Made by a program: the position numbers and the translations under genes. A stretch of DNA of 64,000 nt, taken from Rhodanobacter sp. T12-5 (lineage in GTDB: Bacteria > Pseudomonadota > Gammaproteobacteria > Xanthomonadales > Rhodanobacteraceae). Where the stretch lies: positions 372,001 to 436,000 of the forward strand of contig NZ_NPKN01000001.1 of assembly GCF_008329435.1 (NCBI RefSeq). Direction: 5' to 3'. Below, piece by piece: positions 1 to 7,904 of the stretch. Each line of letters opens with the position of its first letter. The stretch's first letter is position 1. The notes beneath the pieces are model-generated. The model saw nothing but the letters and a program-made list of their open reading frames with translations, was not told where the DNA came from and did no database searches.

Positions 1-988
1 CGAAGGCCGCAGCGGCGACGGCTCGCGGCTGCTGCGCCTGGGCGTGGCCGATCTTCCCGCACTGGCGCGCCACCTCGACGTGCCGTTGCTGGACGAACAG
101 GTGGCCGAGGCCATGCAGAAGCTCGACGCATGGACCTTGCGCTTCCCGGCCGTCGTCGACGTGATCGAGGCCTGGCGCCACGGCCGCAAGGTGCGCGGCT
201 GCGGCGCCGAGGCGGCCACCGAACTCGCACTCGCCGCCACGGCAGTAGCCGCACGCGCGGACGATGCCGGCCACGAGCGCATCCTGCGCCGCGAAAGCGT
301 GCGCCTGTTCGGCGACAGCAAGCAACTGGAGAAACTCACGCCGTGGCTGGAAATCCTGGTGACCGGCGAACTGACCGCCACCGGCCTCTCGCGGGAAGAG
401 GTGTGGTCGGCCATCGGCCTGCGCCGCGAACCGCAGCCGATGCTGCTGGCCGGCAGCGGTTCGGTGGAACTGGCCGTCGCCACGCTGCCGCTGGTGCGCC
501 CTTACCTGGGCCTGCCGGTCGAGTCGGTGCGCGCGGTCGCGACGCCGGCGCGCTGCCTGCTGAGTATCGAGAACCTCGCCAGCTTCCACGACGCGGCAAG
601 CGCGGCGCAAGCCGAATCGGTGCTGCTGATCTATACCGGTGGCATGCCGTCGCCGGCCTGGCGTGCCGCCTATGCGCGCATCCTTTCCCAGCTGCCGCCA
701 ACGTTGTCGATCCACCACTGGGGCGACATCGACGAAGGCGGCTTCCGCATCGCCGCGGTGCTGGCGGCCACCGCACAGTCCGCCGGTCACCGCCTGTTGC
801 CGTGGATGATGTCGCCGGCCGAGCTCCCGCCGGACGTCGTGAAGCAGGCGAAAACCCCGACGAGCTCGGCACAGTCCGCCATGTTGCGCTGGGCCGAACG
901 TTGCGGCTGGAGCGAGCTGGCCGTGCAACTGCGGCAGCGGCCGATCCAGCTGGAGCAGGAATCGCTGGACCCCGCGTTGCCTGATTGA
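1..988 (+). CDS. jetD: Wadjet JetD-like protein, C-terminal part (5' end outside window)
   Basis: The reading frame is open from the left edge to the stop at 986-988, so the gene begins upstream; the internal GTG at 44 is not taken as its start. Seen: a TOPRIM-like C-terminal half with the signatures IENLASF (Glu codon 569-571), YTGGMPSP and HWGDIDEGGF (Asp codons 725-727 and 731-733). Known: this combination is typical of the DUF2220 domain of JetD, the nuclease-like subunit of the Wadjet anti-plasmid system (SMC-like JetABC plus JetD). JetD is usually the last gene of jetABCD, so the same-strand partners would lie just left of the window; this is inferred, not seen. The acidic residues expected of the metal site are present. 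A JetD-like protein from a related SMC locus is the alternative. Confidence 0.8.
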   Translation, partial: EGRSGDGSRLLRLGVADLPALARHLDVPLLDEQVAEAMQKLDAWTLRFPAVVDVIEAWRHGRKVRGCGAEAATELALAATAVAARADDAGHERILRRESVRLFGDSKQLEKLTPWLEILVTGELTATGLSREEVWSAIGLRREPQPMLLAGSGSVELAVATLPLVRPYLGLPVESVRAVATPARCLLSIENLASFHDAASAAQAESVLLIYTGGMPSPAWRAAYARILSQLPPTLSIHHWGDIDEGGFRIAAVLAATAQSAGHRLLPWMMSPAELPPDVVKQAKTPTSSAQSAMLRWAERCGWSELAVQLRQRPIQLEQESLDPALPD

Positions 989-1095
989 GCCCGGGCATCC
1001 CGAAAAATCCGGCGCGTCGCCGCTGTCGATCGTTGCTTCGCAGCGCAGTGTGCAATCTTGCGTTAGGGTGATCGCGTCACTCGAGGAGAAGCGCC

Positions 1096-1485
1096 ATGTC
1101 ACGCATCACGACGTTCGCACTCGCCATCCTGTTCGTCCTGGCGAGCGCCAGTTGCACGACCCGCGCCACCGAGCCAGGCGAGCTCGACGCCGCAGCGCTG
1201 CGGGCCTGGGCCAGCCAGCCGTGGGACAAGGCCGCGCGGATGCACACCACGGTGAGCGTGGGCAGCTATCGCGGCGTACCGGTGGTCGCCGAACATCCCT
1301 GCGCGGACGTGTGCCCGCAATACACGTTGCGCATCATCCACTACCAACTGCCGCCGGATGCATCGTGTGCCAGCGCAGGTGGCGTGGAGAAGCAGGTGCT
1401 GGTGCCGATCGCGATCACCGTGCGATCGAAGACGTTCTGCGTGCCGGAGCCGCTGGTGGCGTCGGGGGCGTACTACTCGAAGTGA
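1096..1485 (+). CDS. Small secreted or lipoprotein, function unknown
   Basis: 129 residues. The start at 1096 is preceded by a good ribosome site (GAGGAG at about 1082-1087). The N-terminus is a short hydrophobic signal (residues 5-19) ending in ASASC. That resembles a lipobox, but the position three before Cys is Ser rather than Leu, so lipidation is uncertain. The mature part has four further Cys (in PCADVCPQ, near DASC and TFC), suggesting disulfides in the periplasm. I do not recognise a family. The gene stands alone between the jetD-like gene and a REP pair. Confidence 0.65.
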   Translation: MSRITTFALAILFVLASASCTTRATEPGELDAAALRAWASQPWDKAARMHTTVSVGSYRGVPVVAEHPCADVCPQYTLRIIHYQLPPDASCASAGGVEKQVLVPIAITVRSKTFCVPEPLVASGAYYSK

Positions 1486-1550
1486 CCGCGAGCGGCGGAC
1501 GGTATCCGCTCTACGCACCCCATCGGGGGCAAGCGTTCAGGCCTGCTCTT

Positions 1551-1611
1551 GTGGGAGCGGCTTCAGCCGCGATGCTTTTTGAAAGAGCTTCGCGGCTGAA
1601 GCCGCTCCTAC
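1551..1611. repeat. REP family 1, inverted pair
   Basis: A forward copy (GTGGGAGCGGCTTCAGCCGC then GATGC) is followed about 10 bases later by a reverse copy ending GCTCCTAC. Together they can fold into one long hairpin. The same unit recurs at 3185, 5947, 10833, 40476 and 41965. Confidence 0.9.
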
Positions 1612-1666
1612 AAGTCGCGTTCACCTCGGCTTCGTAGTGCGGCCACCGCCCGCACGCCAGAACCCA

Positions 1667-3103
1667 TCATTCGCCAGCGCCGTCTTTCGCGAAGGCGCCC
1701 GGTGCCGAGCCGAAATCGCCATTGGCCTGCGCCGCCATGTACGAGAACGCGGCGTATACCGCCACGTTCTGCGCCAGTTCGGCCGGGTCGATCTTGTCCA
1801 GCGTGTCGTTGGCGGTGTGGTGCCAGTCGAAGTACTTCGTGCCGTCCTGGGTCAACGACAGCGCGGCCATGCCCTTGCCGTGCATCTGCGACAGGTCCGA
1901 ACCGCCGCCGCCGGGGTGGGTGGTGTCGTAGGCCACGCCGATCGGCTCCAGCACCTTCGCGATCTGGCCGATCGCATCGCGCGCCTCGGGCTTGACGCTC
2001 GCGCTCATGCGCCAGACCTTGCCGGCGCCAAAATCGGATTCGGTGCCGAGCTGGAACTTCGTCACCTCAGCGGCGTGCTTCTCGGCGTACGCGCGGCCGC
2101 CCCACAGGCCCATCTCCTCGTTGGCGAAGGCGATCACCCGGATCGTGCGGTCCGGCCGTTGCGGCAGGTCCTTGATGAGCTTGCCCGCTGCCATCGCGAT
2201 GGCCACGCCGGCGGCATCATCGATTGCGCCGGTGCCCGGGTCCCATGAGTCCAGGTGGCCGCCGATGGCGACGACCTGGTCGGGATGCTTGCGGCCGGTG
2301 ATTTCGCCGATCACGTTGGCGCCGGTGTACTCACCCTCGATGCCGCAATCGAGATCGAGCCGGACCGTCACCGGCTTGCCGTAGGCGAGCACGCGTTCGA
2401 GCTGGTCGGCATCGAGGTTGGACACCGCGGCGGCGGGGATTCCCTTGGCCGGGTCGTGGAAGCCGGTCACACCGGTGTTCGGCGTGCGGCTGTGCGGATC
2501 GGTGCCGGCGGTGCGCAGCAGGTAACCGACCGCGCCCTTGGCCTGCGCGACCACCGGGCCCTGCACGCGGATCGGCGAGCCGACGCCGTAATCGTGGCCG
2601 TCCTTGTAGCGCTGCATGCGATAGTCGACGAACACGATCTTGCCCTTGACCGTGGCCGGGTCGGCCGCCTTGAGTGCATCGAGGCTGTCGAACTTCACGA
2701 CCTGCGCGGTGAGTCCGCCCCGGGGCGTGCCCGGCGAATAGCCCAGTGCGGTCAGCACCATCGACTGCGGGAACGGCGCCACGATTGCGCCGTGTTCGCT
2801 GCGGCGCACCCATTTCGGATAGGTGACCGGCTCGGTGTAAACCTTGTCGAACCCCAGTGCCTTGAACTTGGCGACCGCCCAGTCCACGCCGCGCTGGTCG
2901 GCCTCGCTGCCGGCCAGGCGCGGCCCGACCTCGGTGGTGAGCGAGGTGACGATACGGTAGCCGGTATCGTCGTGCATCGCCTTGTCGCGCAATTGTTCAG
3001 CCGTCTTTACGGCCGCGGCGGGAATCGTGGTGGTAGCGGCGCTGGCGATACCGCAGGCGAGCAGCAGGCTGGCAGCGAGCAGGGTGGGGGGAAGACGGCG
3101 CAT
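1667..3103 (-). CDS. Secreted M28-family zinc aminopeptidase/carboxypeptidase
   Basis: 478 residues. A Sec signal peptide (about residues 1-22, cleavage after ASA) sends it to the periplasm. Seen: a protease-associated region (about 130-250) and the M28 metal site, GGHLDSW (His283, Asp285), GAIDDAAG (Asp295), NEEMG (Glu329/330), TESD (Asp357) and WHHTAND (His428/429). All co-catalytic zinc ligands and the Glu base are present, so it should be active. Length and order fit the plasma-glutamate-carboxypeptidase-like group of M28, which cleaves di- and oligopeptides; the exact specificity cannot be read. It is monocistronic, with REP family 1 in its upstream region. Confidence 0.9.
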   Translation of the reverse strand: MRRLPPTLLAASLLLACGIASAATTTIPAAAVKTAEQLRDKAMHDDTGYRIVTSLTTEVGPRLAGSEADQRGVDWAVAKFKALGFDKVYTEPVTYPKWVRRSEHGAIVAPFPQSMVLTALGYSPGTPRGGLTAQVVKFDSLDALKAADPATVKGKIVFVDYRMQRYKDGHDYGVGSPIRVQGPVVAQAKGAVGYLLRTAGTDPHSRTPNTGVTGFHDPAKGIPAAAVSNLDADQLERVLAYGKPVTVRLDLDCGIEGEYTGANVIGEITGRKHPDQVVAIGGHLDSWDPGTGAIDDAAGVAIAMAAGKLIKDLPQRPDRTIRVIAFANEEMGLWGGRAYAEKHAAEVTKFQLGTESDFGAGKVWRMSASVKPEARDAIGQIAKVLEPIGVAYDTTHPGGGGSDLSQMHGKGMAALSLTQDGTKYFDWHHTANDTLDKIDPAELAQNVAVYAAFSYMAAQANGDFGSAPGAFAKDGAGE

Positions 3104-3184
3104 CGGGGACTCCGCTGGGGTAAACCCCGATTATGGCGCGGCGCGCGGGAAGCGCTCAGGTCGAAAGTCACGGTGCCGGCTTTT

Positions 3185-3258
3185 GTGGGAGCGGCTTCAG
3201 CTGCGACGCTCTTTCGCGAGAAGCGGCAAAAAAGCGTGGCGGCTGAAGCCGCTCCCAC
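3185..3258. repeat. REP family 1, inverted pair
   Basis: Forward copy from 3185 (GTGGGAGCGGCTTCAGCTGC) and reverse copy ending GCTCCCAC at 3258, with a longer A-rich loop than the other pairs. It lies between the mscL stop and the M28 peptidase start. One arm carries T for C in the stem, a decayed position. Confidence 0.9.
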
Positions 3259-3270
3259 GGGTCGCGCTGG

Positions 3271-3678
3271 CTATTGCCTGTTCTTCAGCAGGTCGCGGAT
3301 CTCGGTCAGCAGGGCCACGTCGGCCGGCGTGGCGGCGGCTTCCTCCTGCTTGTGGCTGAGCCGGTTGATTCCCTTGATCACCAGGAAAATCGCGAACGCG
3401 ATGATGAGAAACTGGATCAGCGTATTGATGAAGGCGCCATACTGGATCGCCACTTCGGCGATCTTGTGGGCCGGATCGGTGGCGTCGGCCGGGCGCAGCA
3501 CCCATTTCAGGTCGCTGAAGTCGATGCCGCCGGTGAGCCAGCCAATCGGCGGCATGATGATCTGGTCGACCAGCGAGGTGACGATCTTGCCGAACGCGCC
3601 ACCGATGACGACGCCGACGGCCAGGTCGATGACATTGCCGCGCATCGCGAAAGCCTTGAATTCGCCGAGCATGCTCAT
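3271..3678 (-). CDS. mscL: Large-conductance mechanosensitive channel MscL
   Basis: 135 residues, the normal MscL length. It is an inner-membrane homopentamer that opens under membrane tension during osmotic downshock. Seen: an N-terminal amphipathic start ([20 protein letters not shown]), the glycine-rich pore helix TM1 (about 16-38), a periplasmic loop with [10 protein letters not shown]2 (about 78-100, [20 protein letters not shown]), and a charged C-terminal helix ending [12 protein letters not shown]. All family landmarks are intact. It is transcribed separately; the neighbouring FAH gene has the same orientation about 90 bases upstream. Confidence 0.97.
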   Translation of the reverse strand: MSMLGEFKAFAMRGNVIDLAVGVVIGGAFGKIVTSLVDQIIMPPIGWLTGGIDFSDLKWVLRPADATDPAHKIAEVAIQYGAFINTLIQFLIIAFAIFLVIKGINRLSHKQEEAAATPADVALLTEIRDLLKNRQ

Positions 3679-3768
3679 GGTGCTGGTACTCCTTCAGTTG
3701 AGCCGGATGGCGGACACGACTGTACTGCGCGGCTGCGCCATCGCACAGTGACGCGTCCCCACGGCAAC

Positions 3769-4455
3769 TCAGACGATGCGGCCATCCAGCTCGGCAACGC
3801 CGGTCAGTTCGGCGTGAAAGCGATCGCCGCGTTGCAAAGCCGCCACGCCGGCCGGCGTGCCGGTGAAGATCAGGTCGCCGGCTTTCAGCTCGAACAACCT
3901 CGACAAGGCGGCGATGATGTGCGGCACGTCATGCACCATCTCGCCCAGGGTGGTCTGCTGGCGCAATTCGCCGTTCACGTGCAGCCGCAGCGCGGTGCCG
4001 GCGTCCAGTGCCATCCCGGTGGCCTGGCGCAACGCGGAAACCGGCGCGGAGTGATCGAACCCCTTGGCGACATCCCACGGATGCGCTTTGGCCTTTGCCT
4101 GCGCCTGCAGGTCGCGTCGGGTCAGGTCCAGCCCCACGCCGTAACCCCAGACCAGCGCGGCGCCCTGTTCCGGCGTGAGGTCGCGGCCACCGGCTCCCAG
4201 CGCCACCACCATCTCCACTTCATGATGCAGATCGCCGGTGGCCTGCGGGTACGGAACGTCCGCCCCGTCGCCGACCACCGCATCGGCCGGCTTGCAGAAA
4301 AACATCGGCGCGGCCGTATCCACGCTGGCCCCCATTTCGCGCGCGTGCTCGGCGTAGTTGCGGCCGATGCAGAACACCCGGCGGATCGGGAAGCGCTGGT
4401 CGCTGCCGATGATCGGCAGGCTCGGGATGACGGGAACGGCGATGATGTAGTTCAT
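3769..4455 (-). CDS. Fumarylacetoacetate hydrolase-family protein (fumarylpyruvate hydrolase-like)
   Basis: 228 residues from the ATG at 4455; the frame stays open further upstream, but homology begins with MNYIIAVPVIP. Seen: the FAH-fold core with IGRNYAEHAREMG, the metal-binding HHEVEMV (Glu-x-Glu), and the later Asp in GVGLDLTRRDLQ, ending with FTGTPAGVAALQRGD. The family splits C-C bonds in acylpyruvates such as fumarylpyruvate with Mg or Mn. The short single-domain form is closer to fumarylpyruvate/acylpyruvate hydrolases than to true fumarylacetoacetase. No ring-cleavage genes adjoin it, so the substrate is open; oxaloacetate tautomerase-type activity is another possibility for this family. 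Confidence 0.85.
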   Translation of the reverse strand: MNYIIAVPVIPSLPIIGSDQRFPIRRVFCIGRNYAEHAREMGASVDTAAPMFFCKPADAVVGDGADVPYPQATGDLHHEVEMVVALGAGGRDLTPEQGAALVWGYGVGLDLTRRDLQAQAKAKAHPWDVAKGFDHSAPVSALRQATGMALDAGTALRLHVNGELRQQTTLGEMVHDVPHIIAALSRLFELKAGDLIFTGTPAGVAALQRGDRFHAELTGVAELDGRIV

Positions 4456-4596
4456 GCCGGCAAGCGTAGCAAAGCCCCGGCGTCCAGGGGCAACAAGGCT
4501 GACCCGGGGTGTTGCGCCGCGGAGGGTCGGGAACGTGTCGATTCCGTGTGGCCCCGTTCGTCGATACCCGGTGGCGATGATTCCGGTGCCATGGCG

Positions 4597-4612
4597 GGTG
4601 ACAGCTGTCACC
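4597..4612. promoter_or_regulatory. Perfect 16-bp palindrome in a divergent intergenic region
   Basis: GGTGACAGCTGTCACC reads identically on both strands. It lies between the FAH gene (minus) and the ABC exporter operon (plus), about 75 bases before the likely adaptor start. It looks like a dimeric repressor operator. No regulator gene is adjacent, so its protein is unknown. Confidence 0.5.
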
Positions 4613-4688
4613 GTCGATGGTTGATGCTGTGTCATGGCGGGCCGCCGGCATGTCGTTCATGCTAGCCGCCTGGAAGGCCGAAACGGGA

Positions 4689-5933
4689 ATGGATGTGGAT
4701 AACGCCCAACTACTGAAAGAACTGCGGATCGAACGTCACCAGCGCGAAGATCATGGCCGGGGTCCGGGGCGTTGGCCGTGGATAGCCGGTGGCGCCATCG
4801 CCTTGCTGGTACTGCTGGCTGGCGCTGGCTGGATGCTGCTCGGCCATCGTGCGGTAGCCGTGCAGACCGCGACCGCGGTGACACCCACGTCCGATGGCGA
4901 AGCCGGCGCCGTGCTGCAGGCGACGGGTTATGTCACGGCGCGGCGGCAGGCCACGGTATCGGCGCAGATCACCGGCACGCTGACCGCGGTGCTGATCGAG
5001 GAGGGCGATCACGTCACGCAGGGCCAGGTGCTGGCGCGGCTGGACGACAGCGGCTACAAGGCCAACCTGGCGGCGGCGAAGGCGCAGGCCGATGCCGCGC
5101 ATGCGCAGGTCGCGCAGTATCGGGCGCAGCTGGCCCAGAGTATCCACGACGCAGCGCGACTGCAGTCGCTGGTCGCCCGCGGTCTGGTGTCGAAGCAGAG
5201 TGCCGAACAGGCGCAGACCCAGGTCGACAGTCTGCGCGCCCAGCTCAGTGCGCAGCTGCAGCAGGCCAGGTCGGCCGACGCCCAGGCCAACGTGGCGAAA
5301 GTGAACTTCGACTACACCGTGGTGCGCGCGCCGTTCAGTGGCGTGGTCACCACCAAGGATGCCCAGGTCGGCGAGATCATTTCGCCGCTGTCCGCCGGCG
5401 GCGGCTTCACCCGCACCGGCGTGGGCACCATCGTGGACATGGCTTCGCTGGAAGTCGACGTCGACGTCAACGAGGCCTACATCGGCCGGGTCAAGCCGGG
5501 CATGCCGGCCGAGGCCGTGCTGGACGCGTATCCGGACTGGAGCATTCCCGCCCACGTGGTCGCGATCGTGCCGACCGCCGATCGCGGCAAGGCGACGATC
5601 AAGGTGCGCGTGGCGCTGGAGAAGAAGAACGATGCCCGGATCGTGCCCGACATGGGCGTGCGGGTGTCGTTCCTGGAACAGAAGCCGAAGGCTGCGAGCG
5701 AGGCGCCGCAGGGCGTACTGGTGCCGGCCGCGGCGATCGTGCAGCGCGATGGCCGCAGCATGGTGTTCGTGGTCGACGGCAACGTGGCGCACCAGCGCAC
5801 GGTGAGTCCGGCGGCACAGGCCTATGGCGAGTTGCGCTTGCTGCCGGCCGCGGTGAAGCCGGGCGACAGCGTGGTGGTATCGCCGCCGGCCGAACTGCAC
5901 GACGGTTCGGACGTCCAGACCAAGAAGCCTTAG
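4689..5933 (+). CDS. ABC exporter periplasmic adaptor (HlyD/MacA type)
   Basis: 414 residues from the ATG at 4689, which follows GGAAGG by 11 bases; ATGs at 4617, 4650 and 4659 are in frame but lack such a site. Seen: a short cytoplasmic tail, one membrane anchor (about 31-51), a biotinyl-lipoyl half-motif (GYVTARRQATVSAQITGTL), a long Ala/Gln-rich coiled-coil hairpin (about 105-200), the second lipoyl half (VVRAPFSGVVTTKDAQVGE), then beta-barrel and membrane-proximal domains. It should link the inner-membrane permeases to an outer-membrane channel of the TolC type, which is not encoded nearby. It is first of a four-gene set with the ATPase and two permeases; a REP pair separates it from the ATPase gene. 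Confidence 0.9.
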   Translation: MDVDNAQLLKELRIERHQREDHGRGPGRWPWIAGGAIALLVLLAGAGWMLLGHRAVAVQTATAVTPTSDGEAGAVLQATGYVTARRQATVSAQITGTLTAVLIEEGDHVTQGQVLARLDDSGYKANLAAAKAQADAAHAQVAQYRAQLAQSIHDAARLQSLVARGLVSKQSAEQAQTQVDSLRAQLSAQLQQARSADAQANVAKVNFDYTVVRAPFSGVVTTKDAQVGEIISPLSAGGGFTRTGVGTIVDMASLEVDVDVNEAYIGRVKPGMPAEAVLDAYPDWSIPAHVVAIVPTADRGKATIKVRVALEKKNDARIVPDMGVRVSFLEQKPKAASEAPQGVLVPAAAIVQRDGRSMVFVVDGNVAHQRTVSPAAQAYGELRLLPAAVKPGDSVVVSPPAELHDGSDVQTKKP

Positions 5934-5946
5934 TTCCATCTTTCCT

Positions 5947-6008
5947 GTGGGAGCGGCTTCAGCCGCGACAGCTCTTCGAAGAAGCATCGCGACTGAAGTC
6001 GCTCCCGC
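5947..6008. repeat. REP family 1, inverted pair between adaptor and ATPase genes
   Basis: Forward copy from 5947 and reverse copy ending GCTCCCGC at 6008. The right arm has GACTGAAGTC where the left has GGCTTCAGCC, an example of paired stem changes. It sits inside the exporter operon, where it may set the relative amount of downstream mRNA. Confidence 0.9.
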
Positions 6009-6036
6009 AAAAACCAGCAGCTATCGGAGTATTGCC

Positions 6037-6723
6037 ATGGGCACGCTGATCGAAATCAAGGACCTTGCCAAGACCTACGAGCGCGGCAAGCAGAAAGTCG
6101 AAGTGCTGCACCACGTCAACCTGGATATCGCCGAGGGCGATTTCCTGGCGCTGATGGGGCCATCCGGCTCCGGCAAGACCACCCTGCTCAACCTCATCGG
6201 CGGGCTCGACACGCCGAGCGCCGGCAGCATCAGCGTGGGAGGCCAGCGCATCGATCAGTTGAGCGGCGGCGCACTGGCCAAATGGCGTGCATCGAATGTC
6301 GGTTTCATCTTCCAGTTCTACAACCTGATGCCGATGTTGTCGGCGCAGCGCAATGTCGAGCTGCCGCTGCTGCTGACCAGGTTGTCGGCGACGCATCGCA
6401 GGAAGAACGCTTCGATCGCGTTGCAGCTGGTCGGCCTGGCCGATCGCGCCAGCCACAAGCCGAGCGAGCTGTCCGGTGGCCAGCAGCAGCGCGTGGCGAT
6501 CGCCCGCGCGATCGTTTCCGATCCGGCGCTGCTGGTCTGCGACGAGCCGACCGGCGACCTCGACCGCCAGTCCGCCGAAGACGTGCTCGGCCTGCTGCAG
6601 CAGCTCAATCGCGACCACGGCAAGACCATCGTGATGGTCACCCACGATCCGAAGGCGGCCGAATACGCCAGTCATACGCTGCATCTGGACAAGGGCGCCC
6701 TGGTCGAGCAGGCCACGGCCTGA
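6037..6723 (+). CDS. ABC exporter ATPase (MacB/LolD type)
   Basis: 228 residues from the ATG at 6037, preceded by CGGAG. Seen: Walker [10 protein letters not shown] (41-49), Q-loop region IFQFYNLMP, signature LSGGQQQR (145-152), Walker B LLVCDEP (165-171) and a switch His in VTHDPKAA. Family: the LolD/MacB ATPase subgroup, which powers FtsX-fold permeases that push substrates or lipids from the periplasmic side outward. It precedes its permease gene by 10 bases, so they are co-transcribed. Confidence 0.95.
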   Translation: MGTLIEIKDLAKTYERGKQKVEVLHHVNLDIAEGDFLALMGPSGSGKTTLLNLIGGLDTPSAGSISVGGQRIDQLSGGALAKWRASNVGFIFQFYNLMPMLSAQRNVELPLLLTRLSATHRRKNASIALQLVGLADRASHKPSELSGGQQQRVAIARAIVSDPALLVCDEPTGDLDRQSAEDVLGLLQQLNRDHGKTIVMVTHDPKAAEYASHTLHLDKGALVEQATA

Positions 6724-6733
6724 GGAGGCAGTC

Positions 6734-7894
6734 ATGAAATACCTTCATCTGATCTGGGCCGCCCTGTTCCGGCGCAAGACCCGCACGATACTCACGCTGG
6801 TGTCGATCATCGCCGCGTTCCTGCTGTTCGGCATGCTCGACGCGGTGCGTACCTCGTTCGACCAGGCGGGCAAGAGCGCCAACGGCGCCGAGCGCCTGCA
6901 GACCGGCTCGAAACTGTCCTTCATCCAGACCTTGCCGTCGTCGCTGGAGCTGCCGATCGGCAAGGTGGCGGGCGTCAAGGCGGTGGCGTTCGCGAACTGG
7001 TTCGGCGGTGCCTATCAGGATCCGCACAACCAGATCTTCAGCTTCGCGGTGAGTCCGAACTACCTCGACCTGTATCCGGAAATCGAGGTGAGCGCGGAGC
7101 AGCGCAAGGCCTACGACGACACCCGCACCGGCGTGCTGGTCGGCGAGGCGCTGGCGCAGAAGTACCACTGGAAGGTCGGCGACAAGCTGCCACTGCAATC
7201 CACCATTTTCCCGACCCACGACGGCACCAAGAACTGGAGCTTCGACATCGTCGGCATCATGCATCCGAAGGACAAGAACAGCGGTGGCATGTTCGACCAG
7301 CTGATCCTGTTGCACTGGAAATATTTCGACGACAGCACGCCGTACAACCGTGGCTCGGTGGGCTGGTACGTCAGTCGCGTCGCCGACGTGAACCAGGCCG
7401 ACCGCGTGGCCAAGGCGATCGATGCGATCTCGGCCAATTCCGACCATGAGACGCGTACCCAGACCGAGCAGGCTGCCGCGGCGAACTGGATCAAGCAGCT
7501 CGCCGACATCGGCCTCATCGTGGGATCGATCATGGGCGCGGTGTTCTTCACCCTGATGCTGCTGTCGGGCAACACGATGATGCAGGCGGTACGCGAACGG
7601 ACGTCCGAACTGGCCGTGCTCAAGACGATCGGCTTTTCCAGCCGCAGCGTGCTGTGCATGGTATTGGCCGAATCGGTGTTGCTGCTGCTGATCGGCGGAG
7701 TACTGGGGCTGGGCATCGCCACGGTGCTGATTCCCGGCGTCGGCGCCCGGGCCGGGTTGGCCTTGCCGGCGGTGGGAGCGGCCAACTGGGCGCTCGGCAT
7801 CGGCCTGATGGTGCTGATCGGCCTGGTGGTCGGCCTGCTGCCGGCATTGCGCGCCATGCGCCTGAATATCGTCGATGCACTGGCCGGACGCTGA
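6734..7894 (+). CDS. ABC exporter permease, FtsX family (first)
   Basis: 386 residues, preceded by GAGGCAG. Seen: one N-terminal membrane helix (about 17-37, after the basic stretch FRRKTRT), a large periplasmic MacB-type domain (about 45-245), and three C-terminal helices (about 255-280, 305-335, 345-370) with the FtsX features ERTSELAVLKTIGFS and LPALRAMRLNIVDALAG. The order is that of a half-size MacB-like permease lacking its own ATPase domain, consistent with the separate ATPase gene before it. It probably forms a heterodimer with the next gene product. The substrate is unknown. Confidence 0.92.
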   Translation: MKYLHLIWAALFRRKTRTILTLVSIIAAFLLFGMLDAVRTSFDQAGKSANGAERLQTGSKLSFIQTLPSSLELPIGKVAGVKAVAFANWFGGAYQDPHNQIFSFAVSPNYLDLYPEIEVSAEQRKAYDDTRTGVLVGEALAQKYHWKVGDKLPLQSTIFPTHDGTKNWSFDIVGIMHPKDKNSGGMFDQLILLHWKYFDDSTPYNRGSVGWYVSRVADVNQADRVAKAIDAISANSDHETRTQTEQAAAANWIKQLADIGLIVGSIMGAVFFTLMLLSGNTMMQAVRERTSELAVLKTIGFSSRSVLCMVLAESVLLLLIGGVLGLGIATVLIPGVGARAGLALPAVGAANWALGIGLMVLIGLVVGLLPALRAMRLNIVDALAGR

Positions 7895-7904
7895 GGATCA
7901 CGAA

